A stretch of DNA of 64,000 nt from Mycobacterium sp. Root135 (GTDB lineage: Bacteria > Actinomycetota > Actinomycetes > Mycobacteriales > Mycobacteriaceae). Position 1 is the stretch's first letter; every line of letters begins with the position of its first letter. The position numbers were made by a program, and so were the translations under genes. The notes under the pieces were generated by a model. The model did not search any database and had not been told where the DNA came from. It saw only the letters and a list, made by a program, of their open reading frames with translations. Below are positions 26,448 to 35,656 of the stretch, piece after piece. Location: assembly GCF_001426545.1 (NCBI RefSeq), contig NZ_LMEZ01000001.1, positions 434,967-498,966 on the forward strand. Reading direction: 5' to 3'.

Positions 26448-27526
26448 CAGCTGCCGGCCTCCTCGACGTGCAGCGGGTGGGCCAGCACGGAGCCGTGCTG
26501 ATACCCCAGCGCATTGCCGGGGGTCGAATCGGGCTGGACGTAACCCCGATCGTCGATGGCGCGTACCCGGAGTAGGTGCTCACCGGGTTCGGGTGCCCAG
26601 TCGAATTCCCACCGCGCCCACACCCCTGGCGACGATGCAGAGGTGATGGTCGCGGTGCGCCACGGTTCGTCGTCGATGCGGTACTGCACGTCGCTCACCC
26701 GATTCTCGCCGGCGTAGGCCCGCCCGCGGATGACGTGGTTCCCCGTGTGCAGTCGTGCCGGCCACGGCAGTTCGACCAGGCTGGACAGGGCAACGCTGGT
26801 GATCGCTTCGCCCCTGGCATCTGGATCCTCGGCGTGTTGCGGATCTACCAGGACGTAGTCGACGGTGTTCCACGGCACCTGCAGCGCCTGCTCGGACACC
26901 TCGATGCGACCCAGCCACTTGATGCTCGCGGCCCCGAGCCAGCCCGACACGATGAGCCGAGCCGGAAAACCGTGGTCCGGCGGCAGCGGTTCACCGTTCA
27001 TCGCGATGGCCACGATGGTGTCGTCGGCGCTCGCCTTGGCCAGCGGGAGCGGTCGGCGCGCACGGATGGCGTCGAGTGACTCCGGCATGACGTCGCACGC
27101 GTTCGGGGTGATGCCAGCCGGGTCGAGGAGGTCGCGCAGTCGCACCCCCGTCCACTCGGCGGTACTGATGGCGCCGCGTCCCCACTGCGTGCCCTCAAAG
27201 GTGCGGCCGAGTTCGGTGCCGAACAGGACGCGGCGGTTACCCGCGCACTCGAGGGTCCGAGTGACCGTCGTCAACGAGAAACCCGTGCACAGGTCGTCGT
27301 AGGTGTAGCGGAGTTCGCGGCGCACGCCGTCGCCGTCGATGCGGAGTTCCCAGGTCGCCGCATCGATCGCGGGCGTGGGGGCATGGCTGCGGACGAAGAA
27401 GCGGTCGACGGGGGTGATGTCGCCGAGCATCCGGTCCGGTCGGGTGCCGAAGTCCAAACCCGACCCGGTGTCCTCCATCAGGTCCGACGGGGTGGGCTTG
27501 ACGATTCCGGACCGTGGTGTGTTCAC
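26447..27526 (-). CDS. Molybdopterin-dependent sulfite-oxidase family oxidoreductase
   Basis: The protein has 359 residues from GTG 27526; the open frame extends to 27610 over the LysR stop and is probably not used. The Moco-binding domain includes FFVRSHAPTP and TLECAGNRR, whose Cys would ligate molybdenum, followed by the SUOX dimerisation domain (about 240-350). No signal peptide or heme site is visible, so it differs from exported YedY/SorA proteins. It probably oxidises sulfite or another small substrate with an unknown acceptor. A LysR gene lies directly upstream on the same strand. Confidence 0.87.
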   Translation of the reverse strand: MNTPRSGIVKPTPSDLMEDTGSGLDFGTRPDRMLGDITPVDRFFVRSHAPTPAIDAATWELRIDGDGVRRELRYTYDDLCTGFSLTTVTRTLECAGNRRVLFGTELGRTFEGTQWGRGAISTAEWTGVRLRDLLDPAGITPNACDVMPESLDAIRARRPLPLAKASADDTIVAIAMNGEPLPPDHGFPARLIVSGWLGAASIKWLGRIEVSEQALQVPWNTVDYVLVDPQHAEDPDARGEAITSVALSSLVELPWPARLHTGNHVIRGRAYAGENRVSDVQYRIDDEPWRTATITSASSPGVWARWEFDWAPEPGEHLLRVRAIDDRGYVQPDSTPGNALGYQHGSVLAHPLHVEEAGS

Positions 27527-27593
27527 GTCTTCACTCTTCGCCGGTCGCAGGCCGAGCATAAGGGCCAATCGCCGATGGATGCATAGGCGATGG

Positions 27594-28502
27594 TTATGTC
27601 CCCACCGCAATCGCCAGGAGGTCGGCCGCGGGTCCGCGCAATCTGTCGCCCTCGGCCCAGATCGCGTGCAGACGGCGGGTCAGGTCGAGTCCCGGCACGG
27701 TGACGGCGATCAACGTCCCGATGGCGAGCTCGGTCTCCACCGCGCGGGCGCTGATGACCGCGGGCCCGATTCCCCCGATCGTCGCCGCCTTGATCGCGGT
27801 GGTCGAGGAGACCACCAGCAGTGGTGGTGGAAGGGCCGTCCCGAGCTGCTCTGCGACGGCGCGCTCCCAGGTCTGCCGGGTCCCGGAACCGGGCTCGCGA
27901 CTGACCATCGGCGCGGCCGCGAGGTCGTCGGCCGTCACGGCCGCAGGTCGGCGGGCCCACGGGTGCGACGGCGTCACCACGATGGTGAGTTCATCGCGGC
28001 CCACGTCGCATGCCCGCACGCCCCGAGGCAACGTCGGGCTCTCGACGAAGCCGAGATCGGCCCGTCGTCCGTGAATTTGGGCGACGACGTCCGCCGAACT
28101 GCCGCACACCAGCGCGGTCGTCGTCTCCGGGTGCGCGGCCTGCAGGGCGATCAGCCAGCGCGGCAGAAGGTATTCCGCGATCGTCAGGCTGGCCGCCACC
28201 GTCAGGTGCGAATCCCGGTCCATGGTCAGTGCGGCGATGCCTGCCTCGAGATCGGCCGCCCTGGCCAGCACCGGCTGCGCCCAGCCGGCCACCAGTTCCC
28301 CGGCGGTCGTCAGCCGCGTTCCCCGGGGCAGACGTTCCAACAGCCGCACCCCGAGATGGCGCTCGAGCTCACGCAGTCGGGAACTGGCCGCAGGTTGGGA
28401 CATCCCGTGAGTCGCGGCAGCGCGGCCGATGCTGCCGGTCGCCGCGACCCCCAGCAGCAGCTCGAAGCTGGTGAGATCGCACACCCGGGGAGGCAGAGGC
28501 AT
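27594..28502 (-). CDS. LysR family transcriptional regulator
   Basis: The 302-residue protein has a winged helix-turn-helix at about 10-70 (AAATHGMSQPAASSRLRELERHLGV written in part: SQPAASSRLRELE) and a periplasmic-binding-like effector domain (about 95-295) with SSTTAIKAATIGGIG. LysR genes usually face their target. Here the divergent side has only a broken small ORF (28596-28854), while the oxidoreductase operon lies downstream. CysB/CbbR-type sensing of sulfur or carbon compounds is a guess. Confidence 0.9.
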   Translation of the reverse strand: MPLPPRVCDLTSFELLLGVAATGSIGRAAATHGMSQPAASSRLRELERHLGVRLLERLPRGTRLTTAGELVAGWAQPVLARAADLEAGIAALTMDRDSHLTVAASLTIAEYLLPRWLIALQAAHPETTTALVCGSSADVVAQIHGRRADLGFVESPTLPRGVRACDVGRDELTIVVTPSHPWARRPAAVTADDLAAAPMVSREPGSGTRQTWERAVAEQLGTALPPPLLVVSSTTAIKAATIGGIGPAVISARAVETELAIGTLIAVTVPGLDLTRRLHAIWAEGDRLRGPAADLLAIAVGT

Positions 28503-28595
28503 AACCGAAGTCTATGTTTGGCGGCAACACCCCACGAACAGATTGATAGATGGGCGACCCTCGCACACAATTGACCTGCAATGGAGAGGTCAGAC

Positions 28596-28854
28596 ATGTC
28601 CGAAGGCACCTTCATCTTGAACCGCACGCCAAGTAGATGGCGGCCTCGGCCTCAACGGCTCGCTCAAAGTACCTGCAGGGGAGGCATTTTGGCGTCACTG
28701 GATATTGGTCATATCGAGTTGGGTCGTATTCGTCGACGCTGGGCCTGCAACCGTGCAACAGATCATGGACCGCGCACGAGCGTCGCTGGGGCTCCCGGTC
28801 GTGAACGTCAACGACATGTCAACCTTCGCATCGCGATCCACATTTTGAGTTGCC
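28596..28854 (+). pseudogene. Possible frameshifted small gene divergent from the LysR gene
   Basis: An ATG with GGAGAGG upstream starts MSEGTFILNRT. After a probable one-base shift near 28632 the sequence continues in another frame with protein-like character (VDGGLGLNGSLKVPAGEAF, then VVFVDAGPATVQQIMDRAR and LGLPVVNVNDMSTF) to a TGA at 28854. I do not recognise the product. The position opposite the LysR start fits a former target gene. Confidence 0.3.
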
Positions 28855-29227
28855 CAGTGCGGATGCAACCATCGTCGCTGACCGCGGGCGGTGGGGGTCT
28901 GGCGCACCGATGCGGAGTGGACGTATTCGCATCGCATGCGAATAACCAACTTACTACCGGTAAGTCTCCATATTCCATTTGGTCGTATTCCTGCGTTGTG
29001 TAGCAATGTCTTCGAGAGTCGCGACGGTGGGCTGACTGCTGGCTCAGCCCGTGGGAGCTCTCGTCAGGTTGCGGATCGGTCGGAGTAGCAATTGGCCGGT
29101 GATTGTTTGCTGTCCCTCGCAGGCTCGGTATGGATTGCCGGGGAGGATGGCCGCCTGATCCGTCTTCGTCCGACGGCTCGGCGAAATGTTGACGACAGCC
29201 GGTGGCCGAGGCTGCAACACTGGCCGA
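28855..29227. other. Stretch without a recognisable gene
   Basis: No frame on either strand gives convincing protein here. It separates the broken small ORF from the GNAT pair and must contain the promoter of the latter. Confidence 0.5.
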
Positions 29228-29704
29228 ATGCTCCCCGATCCGGCAGTGCAGCTGCGGCTGGCGATCCCCGAGGACGACGTGTTCATTGTCGAGATGGCCC
29301 GTCACGCCACAGTCATCGAGGACTGGCCTCTTCCTGACGTGGAATCCGAAGACGTGCGCAGTCTGCTGCCTGCCGCCGGTGAGGTGTCGATAGTCGCGGT
29401 AAAAGCCGGGGGTAGGCGAGTTGGCGCGGTGTGGACACTTCACAACGAGCCTCCCTTGCGCGTCGGCTCGGCCGGAGTTCCGTTGCCGGAACTCTGCATT
29501 GCCGTGGTGCCCGATATGCGTGGCAGCGGGGTGGGTAGTGCACTACTGGATGCCCTGTTTGTGCAATGCGCGGGAACCCAGACCGCGCTGTGCCTGAACG
29601 TTCATGTGCGCAACCCCGCGCGAAAGCTATATCAGCGCAAGGGTTTCGGGGAGATTGGCCAGGGCCGTGGCCCTCTGGGCATAGCTATGCAGAAGGATCT
29701 GTGA
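29228..29704 (+). CDS. GNAT family N-acetyltransferase
   Basis: The protein has 158 residues from ATG 29228. It carries the acetyl-CoA-binding motif A (VVPDMRGSGVGSALLDAL, about residues 98-115) and the motif B region NPARKLYQRKGF. The substrate is unknown. Its TGA overlaps the ATG of the next gene by one base (TGATG), so both acetyltransferases are coupled. Confidence 0.87.
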   Translation: MLPDPAVQLRLAIPEDDVFIVEMARHATVIEDWPLPDVESEDVRSLLPAAGEVSIVAVKAGGRRVGAVWTLHNEPPLRVGSAGVPLPELCIAVVPDMRGSGVGSALLDALFVQCAGTQTALCLNVHVRNPARKLYQRKGFGEIGQGRGPLGIAMQKDL

Positions 29705-30747
29705 TGGCGATGGCCTCGGTGCGGGTGCGTCCGATGACCGTCGATGATGCCACGCATGTATCTAGCTGGCGTTACCCGCATCGGTGGTCGGTGTATGACC
29801 TGCAGTCCTCGATCGACATCCTGGACGAACTCGACATGTACCGGTCGGTCACCGATGCCGACGGCACCTTGATCGGATTCTTTTGCCTAGAGTCCGCGGC
29901 CCGCGTCCGTGGCATGAGCGCGGATCCGGAGATCTTGGATCTGGGCGTTGGAATGGATCCTTGCCTGGTCGGCCATGGAAGCGGTCGCGCATTCGGGGAA
30001 GTGGTGCTCGATCACCTGGGCCACGAATATCCCGGGCGACCCTTGCGCGCGGTGATTCAGTCGTGGAATCTGCGCAGTCGGCGGTTCGCAGCCTCGTTGG
30101 GGTTCGTCGACGTTGGTGAGCTGGCCTGTTCCCCACGTTCGCAGCAGGAGTCATATCGGGTCCTGCTCAAGCCGGAGGCAGGGTCATCACGGGGCTTCGT
30201 GGTGGCCCAGTCTGGCATCTGGCTGTTCGGTGACAGACTGATGCTGCGTGAATTCCTCGCTGAGGACCACCCAGCGGTACATGCCTACGCCTCGGATGCT
30301 GAGGTCACCAGGTTCACCGATTGGGGTCCGAATAGCATCGCTGAGACTCACGCGTTCCTGGCCGGTGCTGCCGCCCAGCGTGAGGTCGCCGAGAGGGCCG
30401 AGTTCACGTTGGCGGCGGTGCAGATCACCTCTGGCACGCTGATCGGTTCGGGGGTGATCGGTGTGACGAGCGCCCATCACCGTCGCGGGGAGCTCGGCTA
30501 TGTCGTTAACCGCGACTACTGGTCACAGGGCTATGCCACCGAAGTCGCCGAGTTGCTCGTCCAGTTCGGGCTCGAGCACCTGCGGCTGCGTCGGATCGAG
30601 GCGACGTGCGACCCCGCTAATCAGGCATCCGCACGTGTGCTGCAGAAGGCCGGGCTGAGCTACGAGGGCCTGATGCGCAGCCACCTCCTTGTCGGCGGGG
30701 TTGGTCGGGACTCCCTGCTGTATGCCCTCGTTGAGGACGGGCAGTAA
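29704..30747 (+). CDS. Tandem GNAT acetyltransferase (two domains)
   Basis: The 347-residue protein has two GNAT folds. The first (about 1-155) has LGVGMDPCLVGHGSGRAFGE and NLRSRRFAASLGF. The second (about 170-345) is RimJ/RimL-like with RLMLREFLAEDHPAV, GYVVNRDYWSQGYATEV and NQASARVLQKAGL. Such two-domain proteins acetylate amino groups of proteins or antibiotics; mycothiol synthase also has two GNAT domains but the sequence pattern differs. It starts at the ATG overlapping the previous stop; ATG 29710 is an alternative. Confidence 0.87.
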   Translation: MAMASVRVRPMTVDDATHVSSWRYPHRWSVYDLQSSIDILDELDMYRSVTDADGTLIGFFCLESAARVRGMSADPEILDLGVGMDPCLVGHGSGRAFGEVVLDHLGHEYPGRPLRAVIQSWNLRSRRFAASLGFVDVGELACSPRSQQESYRVLLKPEAGSSRGFVVAQSGIWLFGDRLMLREFLAEDHPAVHAYASDAEVTRFTDWGPNSIAETHAFLAGAAAQREVAERAEFTLAAVQITSGTLIGSGVIGVTSAHHRRGELGYVVNRDYWSQGYATEVAELLVQFGLEHLRLRRIEATCDPANQASARVLQKAGLSYEGLMRSHLLVGGVGRDSLLYALVEDGQ

Positions 30748-30820
30748 CCGGCACGCTCTGCGCCACGGTCCTGTCCACAGGCGATGGTCTGTCGCGGCGC
30801 TTTTCGAAATGCACTGCGTG

Positions 30821-32344
30821 TCAGAGAAACTGACGCGGCTGAGGACTTCGTGGCGTCACGTATCGTGCCCATGTGTTTCCAGCTTCGGCGGCGTGCCGTT
30901 GAGTGACTTGATCGCTGTATCCGAGCATTTCGGCGACCAGCGGTGCGGGTATCTCGGCAACGAGTTCCTGCAGAGCGGTGTTGCGTGAGCCTTGCAAGTT
31001 GATTCCCAGGGCTCGGAGCCGCTGCATGATGGCCTGCGGGTCGATGTGTCGTCCCGGCCGGTTGCTGGGGAACAGCCATGGCGTGCCGACGGCTCCGCCA
31101 GCAGTTCGCAGATTGGGTCGGTTGTGGCGGTGGTAGTTGAGTTGGGAGGCGAAGGGTTCGGGAACCGAGATGGGGTCCTTGCCCAGCGCGATGCATGTCT
31201 CATCGCCCAGGAATGCGATCGCGCTGGCGTGTAGAGCTGCGATCTTGGTCAGCGGTTGGGCGTAGAGCAACAGCAGCACGCCGGCGATCCGGTAGGGCAG
31301 GCTTTCGGAGTCGCCGGTCAGCAGTTCCTTGAGCCAGGCCAGGCGTTGGTCCTGAGTGATCGTCGGCGTCGTCTTCGCCTGCCGATGGCCGATCTGCAGG
31401 GCGACGTTGAGCTTGCTCTTCTTGGCCCAGATGAAGAATGTGCGGATCAGGTGTCGGGTGGTGGGCCCTGAGGTGAGGTAGGCGTCGACGTCGTGTTGTG
31501 TGCAGTCGGCGAGGGTGCGTTGGTGAGTCTGCTCGAGCCAGGTGAGGAACTTGATGGTTTCGGTGATCTCCTGCTTCGCGGAACGTTTCGGCCCGTCGGA
31601 GGATTGTCCGGGTCTAGATTCGCTGCGCAGGCGTCGGAGGTGGTGCCAGGTCGCGAACTGCTCGACGGGGGCGCGAACTGCGGGGGAGTCGATCGCGTCG
31701 AGTTTGACGGCCAACCAAAATTCGAAGCGGGCGAGGTGTTCGTCGCGTTGCGGGAGCAGTCCGTGATGTTGGAGGATGCTGCGTAAGTGATCGACGTGGC
31801 GGCCCGATCCTGCTGCGGTGAGCCCTTCATGGGTGAGAGGTATTGTGCCGGAGGCAATTCCACCCAACAGCTCTAGCACCTGGACGTTGCGTTTCCAGGT
31901 GAGGATGCTTTCGGGACGGTCGACACCGCAGAGCACGTCGACGAGCGTCGCCATGGTGGCTGGGTCGACGGGATGGTGAAGCAGGACGGTGCAGAGATCG
32001 TTGCGGAGAACGCATCGTGCGCATTCGCCGCGGCGGTGAAGCTCTCCTTCCCGGTGACAGGTTCGGCAGGTGAAGTTGCCGGGGATGCCGGCGCAGGTCA
32101 GGCAGATCGGTTGGTCGTCGGTGCGGTTTCCTCGCCCGGGGAGGACGCCGTCGTGGCCGCAGCTGGGGCAGATGCCGTGGGTGCGCATCGCGGTGTAGAA
32201 GCAGCTGTGGCACAGCTGATCACCTGGCCAGTGGACGCGCATGGTGTTGGCCATGCGATGGCAGCGAGTGCATTCAATGGCGCCGGTGGTGATGCGTGGT
32301 CGGCCGCGTGTGGTGGATCGCGGGGTGGGGTCAATCGGTGTCAT
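30821..32344 (-). CDS. Zinc-ribbon recombinase-like protein, apparently lacking catalytic residues
   Basis: The 507-residue protein opens with a run of Cys pairs (CTRCHR, CHSC, CPSCGH, CLTC, CRTCH, CARC) forming several zinc ribbons (about residues 24-140). A core-binding-like region follows, then a tyrosine-recombinase-like C-terminal domain. Where box I normally has GLR-x-x-E the sequence reads AQPLTKIAALH, and no clear H-x-x-R is visible before LGYSD; only a Tyr near WARYV remains. It is probably a DNA-binding partner rather than a strand-transfer enzyme. Its ATG overlaps the XRE gene by 14 bases. Confidence 0.75.
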   Translation of the reverse strand: MTPIDPTPRSTTRGRPRITTGAIECTRCHRMANTMRVHWPGDQLCHSCFYTAMRTHGICPSCGHDGVLPGRGNRTDDQPICLTCAGIPGNFTCRTCHREGELHRRGECARCVLRNDLCTVLLHHPVDPATMATLVDVLCGVDRPESILTWKRNVQVLELLGGIASGTIPLTHEGLTAAGSGRHVDHLRSILQHHGLLPQRDEHLARFEFWLAVKLDAIDSPAVRAPVEQFATWHHLRRLRSESRPGQSSDGPKRSAKQEITETIKFLTWLEQTHQRTLADCTQHDVDAYLTSGPTTRHLIRTFFIWAKKSKLNVALQIGHRQAKTTPTITQDQRLAWLKELLTGDSESLPYRIAGVLLLLYAQPLTKIAALHASAIAFLGDETCIALGKDPISVPEPFASQLNYHRHNRPNLRTAGGAVGTPWLFPSNRPGRHIDPQAIMQRLRALGINLQGSRNTALQELVAEIPAPLVAEMLGYSDQVTQRHAAEAGNTWARYVTPRSPQPRQFL

Positions 32345-32678
32345 CGGTGATTACTCGTGCTCGCCGGGGCCGGACGGACTTGTTGAGTTCGACGACGTTG
32401 GGCGGTGCAGTGGTGCCGGAGGCGGTCTTTTTCTTGCGGGCGTCGGTGGCGGTGACGGTGACGAGGTCCTCCACGCCGCAGCCGAGGATGTCGCATAGTG
32501 CGGCCATCAGCTGCAGCGAGATGCGTTCGGGTCGTTGAGCGACGATCCGGTAGACCTGGGGACGGGACAGGTTGATGCCGCGCTCGGCGAGGCGGGGCAT
32601 GAGGTCGGTGCTGTTGTGCATGCCGTGGGCGGCCATCAGTTCGGCCAGGCGCCACCGGTAGTCGACGTCGCGTTTCAC
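32331..32678 (-). CDS. XRE/Cro-type helix-turn-helix protein of the recombinase trio
   Basis: The 115-residue protein has a Cro/CI-like DNA-binding domain (about 10-75; NLSRPQVYRIVAQRPERISL) and a basic tail. It starts with GTG overlapping the recombinase stop (GTGA) and overlaps the next gene. It may repress the element promoter, where repeated ATGAATCA motifs lie at 33812 and 33824, or help assemble the recombination complex. Confidence 0.82.
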   Translation of the reverse strand: MKRDVDYRWRLAELMAAHGMHNSTDLMPRLAERGINLSRPQVYRIVAQRPERISLQLMAALCDILGCGVEDLVTVTATDARKKKTASGTTAPPNVVELNKSVRPRRARVITDDTD

Positions 32679-33778
32679 GAGGTCTCCTCGCCGAAGGTGA
32701 GGGCATCCTTGATGGTTTGGTCGAGCACCCTGCGCAGGGTGCGGGTGCGGAAGTCGCTGGAGACGCCGGTGTAAAGCGAGGTCGTGCTGGCGTGTTCGTG
32801 GCCAGCCTGGTCTTGGACGAACTTGGCGTCCCAGCCGTCTTCGATGAGGTGGGTGATGTAGGAGCGCCGAAAGGAATGCAGATCGAGGCCGCCGGAGAGT
32901 TCGAGGTCGTTGCAGTAGCGCCGGAATCGGCGCAGCAGGGTGTTCTCAGCGACCAAAGATCCTCGCTCGCTGGGGAACAGGTCAATGCCGTCGTCGAGGT
33001 AGGGCTGGCCGTGGGTGAGCCAGTCGGTGATGATGTCCGGTGTCCAGTCGAAGACCGTGAGCACGGTGCGGCGTTTGGGTGGGGAGCCCTTCTTGGCCTT
33101 GCCGTAGCGGACTTTGACCACACCGTAGCGGCCGAATTCGGGGGCGTGCGGGTTGCGGGAGAAGTCGACGGTCTGCAAGTGCCGCAGCTCGTTGAAGCGC
33201 ACCCCGTAGGAGTAGGCGACCTTGAACATCACGGCATCGCGGTAGGTCGGCAGCCATCCCTTCTTCTTGGCGCTGGCGATCAGGGTGACCTGGTCGTCGG
33301 CGTGGTCGAAGAAGTCCTGCAGTTCCTGTTTGGTGAACGGCCGTTTCTCGGGGTTTTGCTCGTTGTCCTGGACGTGGGTGGCGGTGTTCCAGGCGAAGAA
33401 CACCTGCGCGGGGTGGGTGCCGAAGCGTTGCTCGCAGACCCGATCCCAGCCGTAGTCGGGGTCGGCGATGTAGGAGCAGAACAATCGCAGGCCGTTCTGA
33501 TAGCCGCGGACCGTGGATTGCGCTCGGCCCTTGATGCCGCGGAGGTCGGCAAAGAACTCCTCGACGATGGCCGGCGTCCACGACCAGGGATACTCGTTGG
33601 TGTGCGCGATGAAGCGGCGAACCAGGCCGACGCGGTCATCGATGGTGTCGGGATCGAGGTTGCGGCACAGTTGCTGGTTGCGCCAGCCGTCGAGCATCTC
33701 CTCGACCGTCTGGACCTCGGGATGGAGCAGCGGAACAGAGCCCACCAGGAATACTCGGCCGCTCTTGTCGACGGGCAC
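32675..33778 (-). CDS. Tyrosine-type site-specific recombinase
   Basis: The 367-residue protein has a core-binding domain (about 25-125) and a catalytic domain with the full set of residues: YGVRFNELRHL (Arg), the beta-hairpin region KVRYGKAKKG (Lys), LHSFRRSYI (His-x-x-Arg) and GHEHASTTSLYTGV (His and nucleophile Tyr). It is the first gene of a coupled trio with an XRE protein and a zinc-ribbon protein. It is presumably the active enzyme of the element. Confidence 0.9.
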   Translation of the reverse strand: MPVDKSGRVFLVGSVPLLHPEVQTVEEMLDGWRNQQLCRNLDPDTIDDRVGLVRRFIAHTNEYPWSWTPAIVEEFFADLRGIKGRAQSTVRGYQNGLRLFCSYIADPDYGWDRVCEQRFGTHPAQVFFAWNTATHVQDNEQNPEKRPFTKQELQDFFDHADDQVTLIASAKKKGWLPTYRDAVMFKVAYSYGVRFNELRHLQTVDFSRNPHAPEFGRYGVVKVRYGKAKKGSPPKRRTVLTVFDWTPDIITDWLTHGQPYLDDGIDLFPSERGSLVAENTLLRRFRRYCNDLELSGGLDLHSFRRSYITHLIEDGWDAKFVQDQAGHEHASTTSLYTGVSSDFRTRTLRRVLDQTIKDALTFGEETS

Positions 33779-33800
33779 CGTGCCTCCGAATCGGTTTCAT

Positions 33801-33832
33801 TCAACGATTCAATGAATCACTAGATGAATCAA
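33801..33832. repeat. Clustered ATGAATCA repeats before the recombinase trio
   Basis: GATTCA-A-TGAATC (33806-33818) is a perfect 6-1-6 inverted repeat, and ATGAATCA occurs twice in direct order at 33812 and 33824. The cluster lies 30-50 bases upstream of the recombinase start. It could be the XRE operator or the attachment region of the element. Confidence 0.45.
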
Positions 33833-34558
33833 TACCACATCGACGCTGGTAGATCCATCGGTACGTCGAGCGGCGCCTTGGCGTGTCGTCGTGTTCGTAC
33901 GCCGGGACCACCCGGCTCACGTACCGCGATCTGCCGAAACCCCATGCTAACAATCAGTTTTCGCGTCAAGGCAGTACGCCGATGGCAAGCGGGCAGTGGG
34001 GTTCGTCCTGATTCATCTGATGAACATGGAGTAGTTGAGTTGACATAATGTCGCTTATCGGCATAAACCGGTTCCGGGTTGCACCAGGAACTGCGCCTTG
34101 GCCGTCCGATCCGTCCGTGATGTTCGATCCGGGACTACCTGCAGTAATGCGGGAAAACGTGAGAGCTGTCCGAAACTGCCTTGGTTTTCCGATACGACGC
34201 TCAATGCCCCGCGATGGGCGCTCCACGGCCCGGTGTTCTGCCCCCAAGCCGACGTCCGCCGTCGCCGACCAAGAAGCCCGTCGCAATCGGACCTCACGTC
34301 CCATTGCACCGCCGTTTCGTCACAGTGACGTATTGATCTGTGCCGCCGTTCTATGTCGGCCTCACGGCAGAGTCGTAGGTTCGGCCGCGACTGTAGGACC
34401 TGCGCCGCCGGCGTGCGCAACGGTGACCGTCAATCTGCTGCCGGCGACACGTGCATCGCACGGACGCCGAGTTACGCGAATGCTCGGTGCGGCCGAGCAT
34501 ACCGCGTCCGCGAGTCGTCCAGTATGTGGAATAAGTTGTCCTAGAGCGGAGTTCACCA
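33833..34558. other. Long stretch without a recognisable gene
   Basis: About 725 bases lie between the recombinase trio and the LLM oxidoreductase gene. Long open frames cross it but read as shadow sequence. A hairpin of GCCGGG and CCCGGC around ACCA (33901-33916) may be a terminator or element-end structure. I see nothing else supportable. Confidence 0.5.
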
Positions 34559-35386
34559 TTGATGACGTTGAGACAATTCCGCTTTGGTGTGTGCATTCGT
34601 GGCGTGGAGTCGGCAACCAATCTGCGAGAAGTCGCCAAGCGCTACGAGGGGCTTGGCTTCGAAACCGTTTCCATTCCGGATCATCTATCGGCGGTGGCAC
34701 CGTTTCCGATGCTCGCCGCGCTCACGCAAGCCTCCCCCACGCTCCGAATAGGCACTTACGTCCTCAACGCCGGTTTCTACAAGAGCGCCCTCCTCGCAAG
34801 GGACGTGGCCGCACTCGATCTCCTCAGCACCGGCCGGCTCGAACTGGGCCTCGGCGCCGGATACGTACGTGAGGAGTTCGAAGCCGCCGAAATACCGTTC
34901 CTCAGTGCCCGTCGGCGCATCGATCACCTCGAACAAGTCACCGCCCACCTCAAGCGCCACCACCCCGCAGTCTCACTCATGATTGCCGGCGACGGGGACC
35001 GAGTGCTTCGTCTGGGTGCTCGTCATGCGAACGTCGTTGGCTTGGCAGGCGGGCGGGGCCGCGCCGGGGAGTCTGATCCATTGGCCGCGCGCGTCGCGTT
35101 TATCCAGGAGGAGGCAGGTAGTCGATTCGCCGACATCGAATTGAACCTGATGATCTCAGCAGCGCCGACCGACTCTTCGGTCAAGCCGGATCTGTCGTTC
35201 CCCCGCCGGCATGCTCACGACCTGACTGATGAACAGATCATGTCGTTTCCCGGCGTGATGTCCGGGACCCCACGCGACATCGCCGACACCCTCCGCGACT
35301 ACCGGGACAGGTGCGGTGTCACTTATTTCACCGTTCTGGAGCCGTATGCCGACTACATCGCGAAGGCGATCGGCGAGCTCCGCTGA
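34559..35386 (+). CDS. LLM-class F420-dependent oxidoreductase
   Basis: The 275-residue protein is a luciferase-like TIM barrel with FGVCIRGVESATNLRE, ETVSIPDHLS, LLSTGRLELGLGAGYVREEF and the closing GTPRDIADTLRDYRD motif of the TIGR03621-type mycobacterial subfamily. Such enzymes use F420 (or FMN) for hydride transfer to varied substrates. The start is TTG 34559 or ATG 34562; a GGAG lies 7 or 10 bases upstream. A TetR gene follows 270 bases downstream. Confidence 0.88.
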   Translation: MMTLRQFRFGVCIRGVESATNLREVAKRYEGLGFETVSIPDHLSAVAPFPMLAALTQASPTLRIGTYVLNAGFYKSALLARDVAALDLLSTGRLELGLGAGYVREEFEAAEIPFLSARRRIDHLEQVTAHLKRHHPAVSLMIAGDGDRVLRLGARHANVVGLAGGRGRAGESDPLAARVAFIQEEAGSRFADIELNLMISAAPTDSSVKPDLSFPRRHAHDLTDEQIMSFPGVMSGTPRDIADTLRDYRDRCGVTYFTVLEPYADYIAKAIGELR

Positions 35387-35589
35387 GAAGCGAAGAATGC
35401 GTCCAGCGCCAGCCGTGCGCCGCATCTACACCGAGCCGGAAGTGATTTGGGCTTCCGGCGGTCGGCGGTGTCGCCAAATGGTTCTCTATACAACACTTTC
35501 CAGTCCAGACAGCGGGTGGTTGCGCGCCGCGGCGCGTGCGTCCGTTCGAGACGCTGATAACAACACCCAACACAACAGTGACAGTGATG

Positions 35590-35606
35590 TTGACGGTAAG
35601 TGTCAG
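35590..35606. promoter_or_regulatory. Candidate TetR operator (TTGACAGT family, site A)
   Basis: TTGACGGT-A-AGTGTCAG is a degenerate palindrome related to the sites at 39483-39499 and 40200-40216. It lies about 50 bases before the TetR start, where autoregulation would act. It is the weakest of the three. Confidence 0.4.
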
Positions 35607-35656
35607 GTTCTGAAGACTGGTGCCGTAGGCGAAAGCGTGACCGTGGTGAAAGGCGA

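Larger units (their letters stand above)
30821..33832 (-). mobile_element. Recombinase-XRE-zinc-ribbon trio element, ends undefined
   Basis: Three overlapping minus-strand genes form a self-contained recombination module that is not Tn554-like in gene order or domain content. A relic of the large protein lies about 5.4 kb away at 25173-25390, so this family has visited the locus at least twice. The right end is placed at the ATGAATCA repeats upstream of the first gene and the left end at the last stop; both are tentative. Confidence 0.5.

Noticed and set aside
34048-34872. 274-codon ORF upstream of and overlapping the LLM oxidoreductase gene
   Set aside because: It is Arg/Ser/Pro-rich with no domain pattern and runs in another frame through a clear enzyme gene.
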